Below, in pieces: positions 1 to 12,221 of a DNA stretch of 64,000 bases. Position 1 is the first letter of the stretch. Each line of letters starts with the position of its first letter. The translations under genes and the position numbers were made by a program. The DNA comes from Pyrocephalus nanus (taxonomy: Eukaryota > Chordata > Aves > Passeriformes > Tyrannidae): NCBI GenBank assembly GCA_038380795.1, contig CM076260.1, positions 8,696,033 through 8,760,032 on the forward strand. The letters run 5' to 3'. The notes under the pieces were generated by a model. That model was not told the DNA's origin. It worked only from the letters and a program-made list of their open reading frames with translations, and searched no databases.

Positions 1-2058
1 CTTCCCAAATGAAGTGTTGTGACCTCATGTAAGACACGAGGTCATGAGCCTGAGGGAAATTCAATTGCAGACGTGGGGTTATAAGTCCAGAAATAGAAGC
101 AGGCAAGTATTTCTGGCAAGAGGTTGCAGGAAACTGAAGTAGAAGTTATTACTGTCAAGACTGCAGCTAGAACTTTCAGTGTGCACAAAGGCCCAGAGAA
201 AATCTCCAGGCAACCATAGTTTGAAAGCCTTTTAATGCCTCTGTTTCTGGTTCATTCTTAGTTTCAGTTCTCTGATCTCTCCACTTAGGTTTTCCATAGT
301 GTTTTTTTTCTTTTTTTTCTTGGCAAACCAGGACTAGTATGGTCTAGAGATATGGCTGTGCTGGAGATATAAAGAAACTTTTAATCTGCCACAGAAAAAC
401 TAAGAATAATTACCTGGCTTATAGAAAAGATATCAAATGACAAAAAGCTAGAAAAATTACCACAGTCCAAATCAAAGGCATCACCAGACCTGAAACAATG
501 TATATAAATAAACCTTGTACTACAACAAAGAGTTTAAACCCATGCCACTCTGACTATATTATGTCTGCCTAGATAATGCATACACTTCAACCCATCTGAT
601 CCTCCTTTCTACTTATGAACTTTACATCATGAAATACATCGCTGAATTTGTGATCTGTCTTGTAGATATAGAAAACAGAAAAGCCAAAATGGCTCTCCTA
701 TTTGCTCATTTCTCACAGACCAATTCTCAGTTTTCACATAGGTTTTGAAATTATAGCTGTGTTTAGGTCTCTTGGGCAGAAAGTTAGCTTGATAACACAC
801 CATGCCAAGAGAACAACATGGGAACAGAGAAGCCCATCTGGGTCAGGTCGGTGCTGTACCTCTGTCTCCAACAGTGGCAAAAGGAGGGAAAACACATGAA
901 CCTGGCAGCTATTTGCATCCATTCCCTTTGTACTTTCCCTTTGTACTCATATTAAGTTGTTGGGGTTTTTTCACTTGTTCCTATTTGGGAGGTACACTGA
1001 TACTGCCTGCTATCCCTTTGGCAGTGAGTTTTAAAAGTTTGCAGCTCTCCATCTGTAGGGTTTCACTTTCTGACGCTGAAAGCACTGAACTGCAGATTTC
1101 TGGATATGTGATAAAAATCATGACCTGTTTTTACCACTAACTAATGCCTTTGTGAACTCTTATCCATGGTCAGAGTTAAAAAGCTTTCTGTACAGTTATA
1201 TTTGCTGTCTTTTTGTTGTTGTTGTTGTTGTTGTTGTTTGGGTTTTTTTGGATGAGAGTATGGCATGCAGCTCAAAGTCTTTGTGGGAGCACTATGTAAA
1301 GGGTAAAGCACAGTGTTAAAGAAGAGTGTATCTCCATCTCTTCCGTAAGAAAATAGAGGAGAAGCAACACATCTACTTAACTGGGACAATTTTGCATGAC
1401 TGATTCAGAGCAATTCATTTCAATTACTCTGATCATCAGATAAATAGCACATCTGGTAGTGTCTGCAAACTAATCATTAACAGGTGTGAATTGGTGTCTG
1501 CAAGCATATATTTCCTACTGTGTGGCCCTTTGTTCACTTCAGGACACTTCTTAATTAGAGACAAGTCTGAACCACAAGCCTTTAGATGTGGATCTGTTCT
1601 TTGAACACCCCCAAAATCAACACTTTGTACATCAGGTTGTTATTTAGAGAAAAGATCTCTGAAAAAAAAATCAGTTTCATGGTTCTGAGCAAGCCTTCAT
1701 TGCCCAGTTCTGACTTACTGGCATTAGTCTTGGATGTTATGTTCTGTTTACAGCAATAATGTCATGTATGATTTGTATGGTATGTTTACAACCCACCCAT
1801 GATATTTATAATACAAATAACATCCATCGTTATTGTCGAGAGCAAGTAAATAAAACTTTCCATTACAAATGTAGAACCTCCTACTGTCATTGTGGTTGGA
1901 TGACAGTTGTCATCATAAGTGTTTAGGAATAGGCATCAATAGGCTTTAGGGAGGTCTATATAAAATGGAGGCGGGGGGGAGAAAACAGAATTGGGATGTA
2001 ATAGCATGTGACCTAATAAAAGATAACTGTTACTGTGCCAGCAAATTTGAATGTAGAT
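1..2058. other. Non-coding AT-rich block, no gene recognised
   Basis: Both strands were read and no exon, RNA gene or recognisable transposon was found. Open frames here are short (up to 112 codons), overlap on opposite strands and show no domain or signal peptide. The only repeat seen is the TTG microsatellite listed separately. Unlabelled ancient repeats may still be present. Confidence 0.6.
1213..1236. repeat. (TTG)8 microsatellite
   Basis: Eight perfect TTG units are flanked by T-rich sequence. On the minus strand it reads as a short polyglutamine stretch within an 82-codon open frame, which is a side effect of the repeat and not a coding signal. Confidence 0.9.
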
Positions 2059-2125
2059 CATAGAATCATGGAATTGTTTCAGTTAGAAAAGACCTTTAAG
2101 ATCATAAAGTCCAACTGTTAAGGTA
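2059..2125 (-). mobile_element. CR1 LINE 3'-end fragment
   Basis: The plus strand starts with CATAGAATCATGGAAT and continues with a GACCTTTAAGATCAT block followed by TCCAACTGTTAA. This is the reverse complement of the extreme 3' end of an avian CR1 LINE, whose sense strand ends in ATTCTATG octamers. The element is therefore on the minus strand. Only about 65 bp remain, so it is a severely 5'-truncated copy, and substitutions in the octamer region suggest it is old. It has no coding capacity. The subfamily cannot be fixed from so short a piece. Confidence 0.8.
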
Positions 2126-5100
2126 AAGACAGGATATTTTTCCATTTGAGTCCCTACCCTTTTCTGACCTACAGCAATGAAATTCCATATCTTGATTTTA
2201 GAACTGTGTCCCAAGAACACATAGTTACATAACAGTGTGCAGACATACACCAAAACAGTATGGCTATCTTGGCTAACCTGCTTTTAATGTGATTATGCAA
2301 CTTCTTTTGGATTAAGCAGTTAAATCTTAAAAGAAATGTAAACCACTAGAATATGTAGGCTTCTGATCTTCATTTAATGAAGTTTTAATATGATCTGAAA
2401 ATTTGGTTTGCATTAGAACTTATGAGATAAGAAGGTCATGGGGGAAAAAAAAAGTATAGAAATGTTATGTTTTTGTCCCTGTTTGCAAGGCTAGTGTTGC
2501 AAAGTACCACCTCTGCAAGAGGAACCAGAGTGGTTGCACCACTTCTCCCTGTGAATATTGATAGGTGTCTTTCTAGCAAGAAATTTACATTACAAGCAAG
2601 GATTTTACCCTACTTTATTATTTAATTCTTTTGTAATTATTTTCTGACAAGGTAAAGCAAACTTGGAATTTAAAATTTCATAGGTGTTAATTGATTATTG
2701 CTGTTTCAAATAATTTTTGACTAAGGAAAACCTGAAATGGACAAGAAAAGGTCAATATTTAGGGAGAAGACTAAATTGCACAAATAAAATCAATCATGGA
2801 CAGAAACATTTTTGCTTGTAGAGCAGGATAAGCAAAGTACTTTTAAAGCCTGAGAGGAATATCACCTACTAGTTAAACACATGGTGTGTGTAACCCTCTT
2901 TAGGCCTTTTGTGATCAATTAGGCATAAATTAAGTCAGGAAACTATAAGGTAAAAGACACAAACAAGAGAACAAGAGACCACAACAACTATAATGAGGAT
3001 CAAAACACCGAAAGGTAAGGTAAGAAACCAAAGACTGAAGAGTAGCTGACGCTTCGTAGAGATCTTTTTTTTTTTTAACAGAGGTAGCAGTCCGGTAGTC
3101 AAACTGGTTAAAAACTCACTTTACTTGTTAAAAAAGCCAGAAAACATGCCAGAGCTTTGGATTTGGGTCTCTCTAGTGTTAAATTTTTAGTCTGGCCAAC
3201 TAGCACCTTCTCCAAAATTACCTGGTGTGGTTCAGGAGTTAGCAGAGACAAAAGATATTTCTCAGTGAGTGGTTTGGATATTTTGACTTTGTTTTAGAAA
3301 GTCTGAATGTATACAGACCTGTCCATTCGAACTCAGGGTCAGAAAATAAGTACTTCCATGTTTAGTTTATCATATAGATGTAGCCACAAGCTGCTTAAAC
3401 TTCATGCTTATCATAGGGTAGGGAGTGTTGCTGATGTAGAGCAGTAAAGCTGGGTGGTTGTGTGGGCTATGAGGCAACCGTGATTATAGTTACTCGACCA
3501 GGCATAATGAGTATAAAACTGCTATTTGGATTTGGGTGCATTTTACACTCACTTTACACTGCTGTAAACGTCTGCTTAATTTCCAGGAAAATTGGAATGT
3601 TGTCTTTTGATCCACTAATATGGAGCAAAGACAAACTAAGGGTAGAAGAGTGCTAGAGAAAAGATTCTTGTATTTTTATTCTTCTAAAATCTAAAAGATT
3701 TTCAACTTCTTCTTCTTGGAACATTCTGAATACAGACTCAAGTACACTTGTTCAATTAAAAGAGCTGAAAACTGCTGTGCTATAACAGGAGACTACTGAA
3801 GCTTCACTACTGCACATATGTGAAGCCCCAGGAGATCAGTAACTACAAAAAAGTTATAAATTTGCATGAAATTCAGAGCAAGGGGAACTAAAAGTTATTT
3901 TTCAAGAAAGTTAAAAGAGGTCAGAAGTTATTAATGCAAATAAATAAACACACAATTATTTAGTGAAAGTTCAATAATAAAAAAAAAAAAAAAAAGAGAT
4001 GTTTTTCCCTTCTGTTTTTAGCATAGCCAGCTTAACTGTTTTGCAGAGTAAACAGAGTAATGGATTCAGGGCACAGTAACTGAAATTTTTTCTTCCTGAG
4101 GAGAAAACATACTTAGAAGAATACCAGAATAACATAGAAAACAGAGCTCCAAAGAACAAATTGAAGAATCCTCTGGCATGCAAAGACTAAAGACGCAATT
4201 CCTGTGCAGTGAAAAAGCCTTTTCCTGAGGTTCTAAAGTTTGCCCTTGATTATCTTCAGAATGAAATAGAATGTGTGTATGAGGCAGAGCACATCCTGCA
4301 CTGCAAGGAGGAGAGTCAGTAATGGGTGGGAAACTACATGATCTAATCTGCAGACTGCACATTTTCAAATGCCACAGTCTCAATTATATTGAATTCAAAG
4401 CAAAATTGAAACTGTCCCTGGTTCTGCAAATCCCATCCTATCAGCCTCTATCTGGATTTGCTTGAGGGACCTTCTAAATAAATAATAATAATAAATAAAG
4501 GAGTTGGGTTAAGTTATATATATGTTTTTAAAACAGCTATCGTTATTTTGAAGGGAAATGGGGGCTTATGGCACAGACACTCTTTTGTTAAAGTTAATGT
4601 ACCTTGAAATCTTTCGACTCAGCACAGCAGACTGTCAAAGGTGCTTAAAAAAATAGTCCAATATTCTCCAAAGCTCTTTCTGCAAGAGGGGTCTTGTGTG
4701 AAATGATAACAGCCACAACCCCAATATTGTTTACAGAAATACAGCTTTTCACTGCAGAAGCATCACATTGAAACTTGAGGGGAAAAGGAATATAAAATGA
4801 GACAAAGGCTTTAGTTCATGAGTTTCTGAAGTTAATAAACCTTCAAAATTTTGTCTGCATATTGCATTTTTTCCTGAGTTCATTCAAATAGAGGTCATAG
4901 CATTATGAGTACATTTTTAAGGGTCCCTTCTTCCTATACAAAAAGAATAGTGCTTTCTCTACTTAGAGATAGAGTTATTTTCCTGTCCCTGGGATTTTGT
5001 GCTTCCAAATGTAGGGTTGCCCACCTTCAAACCTCTTTTCCTCTTTTGTTTGCTTGAACTACCTCAGAAACTCAGTAATTCGGGGAAATAGGTTATTTAT

Positions 5101-8100
5101 ATTTGTGCATCTTCATGATGGGATTTTAGCTCCTGGATTGTTATGCAGTGCTGCAGATCTTGCCCACCACAACTCCTTAGCCAAGGTTCTGGTGTGGAAA
5201 CAAAAAATACAGTCATTACACTACCTGCTTTTCAAAGCATTAGTGGTTTGCATTAAGTTAGAATTACACCAAACAGATTGGGCAGTTCCAAGAATGGAAG
5301 TACACTTAGTGTACATGAGGTTCTTAGAGTCTCTCTCAAGGAATTCCATGTTGTGTTAGTGCTTAGTGCTAAGTTCTTCAGTCTAGAATGTGAGTCTGTG
5401 GGCATCTATAGATTTTTGTGGTCCAAACAAAGATGCTGATAGAATGTTATGTACTGCAAAGTTGATATATGAATTTACTTTCCATAAACCTAAATGCTTA
5501 CATTCCACTTAAGTGCTGTCTGAAGTTGGAAAACAGATGCTCTGAATGTTACCCTTCATCTCTTTATGCTCCAGTTTACTGTATAGTAGTTGTGATAACA
5601 AGTGTTGGGAGGAAAAGCATATACCACATTCTAGCCACTCAGCTGCTCTGAATATGAAGCAGATAGTACAGATTTGTGAATATATTAAAAAACCAAAATT
5701 TTAAAAATTATGAGGAACTTTAGGTTTTTATTATTGCTGTGATTATATTCCTATTCCATGCAGTAGGACCCAGAAACTGGAAGACTGAACTCAATTTATG
5801 AAGTGCTCTACAAGCACCATCCAAAAGAATGCTGCATAAAAAACACATATACTGTGTGCAGGAGACAAGAAACTACACAAATATAAACAAAGTATAGGAA
5901 GAAAAGGAAATAAAAGAATACCAACAGGCAACAATCTTAGTATTATTTTCAGCTTATTTACAGAAAGGATTTTCATAAGCATAATGTCAAAAGACAGATT
6001 TGGAGAGTGGACTTGAAGGAAAGCAATGACGTTCCTTTGGAGTTTTTCTTCCAAGCGTGAACATGAAAGTAACTGCTTGAGAACAAATCAAGTGGGTGAT
6101 GAGGGGTATTATCAGTAGCTGATTAGAAGCAGGAGACAATCTCTTGTTTCTGAAGGAGAGATAAAATGGGATTAGGCTATGAACATAAAACAAATAACAT
6201 AGATTTGATAGCAAAGTCACACGCAAACTGTGAACAGAGTAGCACATGATCAAAGGGTAGGAAATGCACATAGAACCATTTCATAACAGGGGTATTTTTG
6301 TTGTGAACTCAGTAAGCAGGATGCTCAGCAAGCAGGACCAAAGCTTTGGTGGTATGGATAGATAGGTAAAGAATAATATGGCATGTGGAATGAATGTGAG
6401 AAAATTAGGGATAGTTTGGATTTAAGAAATCAAACATTTAAAATCAGGTTAGAAGTTCAACTCGTTAGCAGATTGGTGGTTGTGTCCATAGTGTTGAAAA
6501 GGAATAGTAGTGACTTGTCTGCAGCTGAGAAATTATTTTAATCATGCTTAGCTTGAACTGTTCAGTGAGTGGTATCATGGATTTGATATCAAAAGGGACT
6601 AGACAGTAATACTGAGACAGATGTGCCATCCAGACAGAGCTGTTTCTTAGGAGTATCTTGCAGATGTTGAGGTTTGCAGTGGGAAGGGGGAATAAACAGG
6701 AACAACACTTGAGCATTATAAAAGTTCCCAGAGGAAGATAGGCAGAATGTTAGGGATTTTCTCTGATGAACAAGCTGAAAGAAATGCTGGAGGCGTACAA
6801 GAACTGGAAGGTAAGATGATCATACAAGGAAGAGAAAGGCAACACCTCAGCATAAGGAGCATGAATAACGGTGTTGAAATCAGGCAGCCACATAGGTTTT
6901 TCTCATGAGGCAGCATACTGATCTCAGGTCTTGGTTAAGAAAAAACTGTTGACTTGGCTGAGAAGAAATTGGTGATCATACATCTATCACCAATGTTATT
7001 ATATTATCAACATGCCTGCCCAGCATAAAGAGAGTCTATCCAGGAGGAATACATTGCTGAGTTGCTTTCTAAAAGCTTCATAAAAATCATGCCAGTAAGA
7101 ATATACTATGATATACAAATAGAATTGAAACTTTGTTTCATTTACTGTAATTATAAATACTGCACTCTTTCAGTGTTGACTCAAACATACATAATCATAA
7201 CATCCATTGCTTTAAGAAAATAATGACCTGGATTTCTACTGTGAAAAAGGAATGGAAAGCCTGGTTGATCAGTAGGTGAAAAAGTGTCTGAATGATGGCA
7301 GTTTATTGGTTTATAGCCTGAAAACTTAATGTAAATCTTCACTGATTTGGTTTTACCTTGGATAGCACAGAAGTTGCTTTGTTATCAGTTTTCCTATTAT
7401 TGCTCTAGGGATGGTAACTCTGAAGACAGGTTGGATACATGAAACAAAACAGAATAGTTTGTGGGACTTCACTCAAGGCCATAAGTGCAGCAGCCCCAGG
7501 TCTGACTTAATGGTAACATTCACTGAATGTCCTGAAATTATAGATCCAGTTACAGTGAATTGCAGAAAAGAGAATACAGAAAGCATGCAAGAACAGAGTT
7601 AATGCTTCACCAAGTATGTCTAACCCAGTCACTTGACCTCAGTTGTGTCTATAATAGATGTCTAGGGAAATGTAAGCTATACTTCTGATCACTCTCTCTG
7701 ACTGTTTTCTGCTTAGTGGATGACCTGAACCCACTGTGGTTTATACGTTTGGCAACCATAATTGATATTTTTGTCTGAGAATTTATAGCTCCTCCCCTGG
7801 ATTACCTAACAATTTTTGCATGCACAGCATCCTATGATGAGGAATTCCACAAGTCCCTCATCTGTGTGAAGAACCAACTTCTTGTTGCTGTAAACCTGGC
7901 TTACATTGGGCCCAAATGACTATGCCTCATTAGAGAGTGAAAGTCAATATCTTCATTCACTTCAGCCCACTCTTGATTTACAGTCCAATATCATATTCCT
8001 TTCCATCAAACATAATGACATGACCTGGTATGGGCATCTAGCATTTCATAACAAGTCATTAATTTTAACATGCCATCTCTGAAATGGTAGGCTTATTAGA

Positions 8101-11100
8101 ATGGTGTTTTCTTCTTTATTTTTATTCTGTTGTTGATGTAAACCATCAAAAGGATAGTTTGAAACCCATATAGGTTTCCTCTAACATATTAGACTCTGCA
8201 TTTATTGCACATGGAGCAGAAACAGAAATTTTTTTCATTATGAGTCCCAAAGTCCCTTTTGGTCCATGGATTAGCTTCAGACAGCAGCCACCAAAGACTG
8301 CACTAGTGTTTCGTTAAGGGTAGAGGGGATTTTCAGCATTAAAAGGCTGATTTATTTTTTCCCCAAGCAGTTATGCTAAGGTTCATTGGGCAATTGTGGG
8401 TTTAGTAACAATAAATTTTAAGCTTTTTTGGAAGAAAGGATTTTTTATTCTACATTTGTTCAGGTTTTAGTACAATTGTCTCTTAACTCATCTATTGGGC
8501 TACTTGATGCAACTCTAGCAAATTTCTGCTGAAGGCTTCAAACCCTAGGAGCTGAATATTCCAAACAGATACTAATTAGTTAAACATCCAAGATTGTTCT
8601 TACCCAACAGTAGGATTTATTGCAACACACACAATGTATTTTTGAGCTGATGAACTCTTTCTTCCAGCCAGGAACTGGTAATGATTTCACATTAGCAAGG
8701 CTAATTGACATCATGTTTACTTGCTGCAAACACTGATAGATGAACAAACACATTTCAATTCCTAAAAAAGCCTTCTGTGTTTAAAATAGTTTTAAAAGGT
8801 TAGAAAGATTTTTTTTTTCCTGGTAGCAGAAATGAGACTCTTAATTTTACAGGTATAATCCACAATTGTACCCCAAGAAAATTTGAATCTGCTAGAAACT
8901 CCTGGTTAAAGATGAGAATTTTGATCCTAGAGCATTCTTGAGACCTTGCTATGTTCTCTGGTTTTCAGTACTTTGTCTCAAGCTTGAGCTTCTTATTTAC
9001 TGTTATTTACTCTTCCTATATAGCTGAGGATTGTTTCATCCATATCCCTCAACAGGAAATGAACTGACTCCTTGCTTCTCCATGATGCATATTCAATAAT
9101 ATTTTGCACACCAGATTCACTGTAAAGGGAGTTTAGCACTGTTTAGAATATTCAGAATTGCTGTCTGGGTTATAGGACAGAAATTAATACAAACTTCCTG
9201 AAAAATCTGAATCATCTCTTTTTGCTTATGTCTGCTTACAAAGTTTGTGTATATACATTTTGGCATTTTAATTAAAAGACAAAAGGTTTTTCAGTCTAAT
9301 ATCATCCTTTCAGATACTCTTCCATGTTTTTCTCCTCCTAATATTCTGTCCAGCTCCTACACACAATTCACTGTACCCTGTCCTTCTCATCTGATATTAG
9401 ATTTTCAGATTTATGAGAACCATTCTAACTTTCTTACAGATTTTCCATTGTCCTTCCAAGGATATTATTTGGCTTGCAGTGCATTCTTTCACCCTTTGTT
9501 ACTTACACAATTGATGCTTTTTCTTACCTCGTTTAAATTTCTCTTGGTTCTTTTTAAAAAGTGATGAATTTCTCTATATTTGTGTCTGGTTTCATACTCT
9601 TTTGTTCCATCACATATTTCTTCTAGTGTATTTACTTAGCCTTTTTACACTTTTTCTGTTATATTTATATCTGTAATATAGCTATATTACCCTTTTATTG
9701 CGATGTAATACAATAATACCTAACGTTTCTCTTGCTGTGAGGAAACTTAGCTACACAGGCTGAGCTTCATTCATTGACACAGAGTTCCAGTAAAATGTCA
9801 CTCCCTTTCTCCAGCACAAGACAGACTTTAGAATGCACCAGTAGTAAATATTTCCCTTATGCTTTTTTCTGGTCATCCTTTGCTGTTTTCAAGTCACATC
9901 TTGTCCTCCATCCCTCACTACTTGACATGGGCCTGATTTCTCTCCCAGCATAAGCAAGACAAACTATTTGTATTGCAGAGATGTTTGGATTGGCAAATGA
10001 CATCAGCCTTCTTTGTTCCAAATGCTGTGGCGGTCTCTAGTACAGGAAGACTTCCTTTCAGAGGCAGACTATGGTGAATATTAAGCACATAGTCTTACCT
10101 CAGCACAGGTTTCTCTTCCTTTCTAGAACAAAATGAAACCAGTGATATCCTCCAAAGGCAAAGTACAACTTGGTACTTGACTGAGCTGGGACATGAATTA
10201 TTTTTTTAAGGTGAGATTTACATTACTTACAGGTGGGTGATTAAATCAGGGATAATTTTCTACATTTCTGTATGGAGGAAAGGAGATATAGTCAATAGGA
10301 TAAATGGAATGCAGGGTGTTATTCATCCGAGTAGATGAAAATAAATCTCTGTTTTGGCATGAGACGAATTGTTCTCAAGGCTTCATTGACACTATTGAGT
10401 AGATCCCCACTGGTCATCAAAAAGTCTAGTCAAATAAGTCACATGTAGTGGTCTTTATTTAGCCAGAATGCCTGTGGAAGAGGTAGAAATGAAACATGTA
10501 TCCTTCGATTTCAGTCTATATCTCCTAATTAAATAGATTATAGTTTATTCTTGGCAATTTTATTCTTGAAAACTGTATGTGAGCTTTCAGATTTATGCAA
10601 GGGAAAAAATGGAGTAGAATCTCTTTGCCTTTGTCTGTGTCTGCTCAACATGATAACAATAACATTCCCATCACTGATTGTAAAGAATGCCATAGAGCAC
10701 TCCAGGCATCCACAGATCCAGGGTAAGACAAAAGTTGTTAGACTTTTGCTTCAATTTTTTTATTGTTACTTTTATTATTTCCAAGGCTGTCATATGCTCA
10801 AAAGGTACATTACAATCACTTAATGATTTAATGGAAATAAGCAAGACAATTCCCTTAGAGCTAGTAAAGCCCCAGGATTAGACAGATTTCTGTCAGGTTG
10901 TAATAAACCTTCCTAACACCTACTGGGCCCAGTTTCATTCCTCTTCAAAGAATCAGTTAAAATACCACCAATAAAAAGAAAAATTGAAAGAGCTTTTTAA
11001 TCACTTTGTTTGTCCTTAAAATCATACAAAATATTCTCACGATGACACCAGCTCAGGGAAAAACAACACAAAGAGAAGTCTCTTAAGCATCTTTATTTAA

Positions 11101-12178
11101 GGGAATTTTGAACAGTGCACACAGAACCAGAATTACTGTACAGGCGTTTCTCATTTAGTTCAAAGCAACAAATTTTGCCCATACATCCCAATTTACACCC
11201 ACTAGAAAGTGTGTGAAAAACTTGATAGTGTGCTGCTGATGCAAGAGTTATTTTTCTTTTCTGAATTTCATGCCATTTGAACAGGGAAGAAGGGCTGTGA
11301 CTGCAGCAGCAAGTGCCATTTAGTCAAGGTTTTCAGAACTGAAGATGGCCAGCCTTTTGTTCCTGGCCACTCTTAAGGGGCTCAGGAGCTGCTAGGGATC
11401 CACTTCTCTTTCTGAAGGGCAGGATTGCATCAGCACCCAATGGATTTTATGGTGAGAGGTGACCTGTACAATAGAATGTTCTGTCTTTTGTTCATTACTT
11501 TCTGCTCCTTTTCCTGCATGGTACTTATTCTAGCAAAACATAGCCAACAATTGCAGAAGGCTGAGTACTGAACTGCAACCCCATGCAGATCAATGGAAAA
11601 TATGACTCTGGTTGCTAATTAGTGCTTAGATCTGATTACTCCACTTGCTTTTTCATTGTAGCAGTAATAATAGATAGGAAAAAGTGAAGATTTTTGTTCT
11701 TTACCTTCATTTACCATTTTACAAAATGCAGCTGAATCCACCGTATAGTTATAGCTGCTTTAAAATTTGCTAAGTATGAAATCAATATGTAATGTATTTC
11801 TTTGTAAAACTCCCTGAAGTACTGGGTTATTTTAGATTAAGTTTGCCAAATCAGTCTCATGCTGTGACCTCTGAAATGCTGAAGAGATGTCTTGTGTATC
11901 CTCTCCGCTTGAATTAAATACTGAGCTTCTTTAAAACACGCATTTTAATTAGTTTTGGAGCTAAAAATGCCACCTGTGCTGAATGGTGATGCTGAGGAAA
12001 TTCCATTAGTATTCCAGAATTTCTTTGAAAGCCATCTTCCAAATGACAGATGGTAAAAGATGGTACATGAACCAAGTGAAATAAATAATGCAAATAAGTG
12101 TGTATATGTGCCTTGTGGTTGTCCCTTTTTTTCTGACCAAATTGTTATAACAAAAGCTGTATGTGTCAACAGATGTTT
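2126..12178. other. Non-coding AT-rich block, no gene recognised
   Basis: About 10 kb without a supportable exon. The many 60-105 codon frames sit in AT-rich DNA, have no family resemblance, and often overlap on opposite strands (for example 3971-4383 and 5791-6271, both minus). A 17-A tract lies at 3979-3995. The stretch from about 11830 to 12060 has denser mixed sequence with homeobox-like TAATTA cores and is raised as a candidate conserved non-coding element in the findings. Confidence 0.5.
3979..3995. repeat. Poly(A) tract, 17 A
   Basis: A run of 17 A follows CAATAAT. The sequence to its left is not a recognisable processed pseudogene or SINE body, so it is listed only as a homopolymer. 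Confidence 0.85.
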
Positions 12179-12221
12179 AAAAAAAAAAAAAAAAAAGAAA
12201 AAGAAAAACAACAAAAAAAAC
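12179..12221. repeat. A-rich tract
   Basis: Eighteen consecutive A residues are followed by AAAAAG and ACAAC interruptions. Open frames through it on either strand are runs of lysine or phenylalanine and are not genes. No retrocopy body could be recognised upstream. Confidence 0.85.

Noticed and set aside
7610..7665. Weak resemblance to the MIR CAGTCACTTGACCTCAGTT core
   Set aside because: Only one short block matches and the surrounding MIR segments are missing, unlike at 54805-54990.
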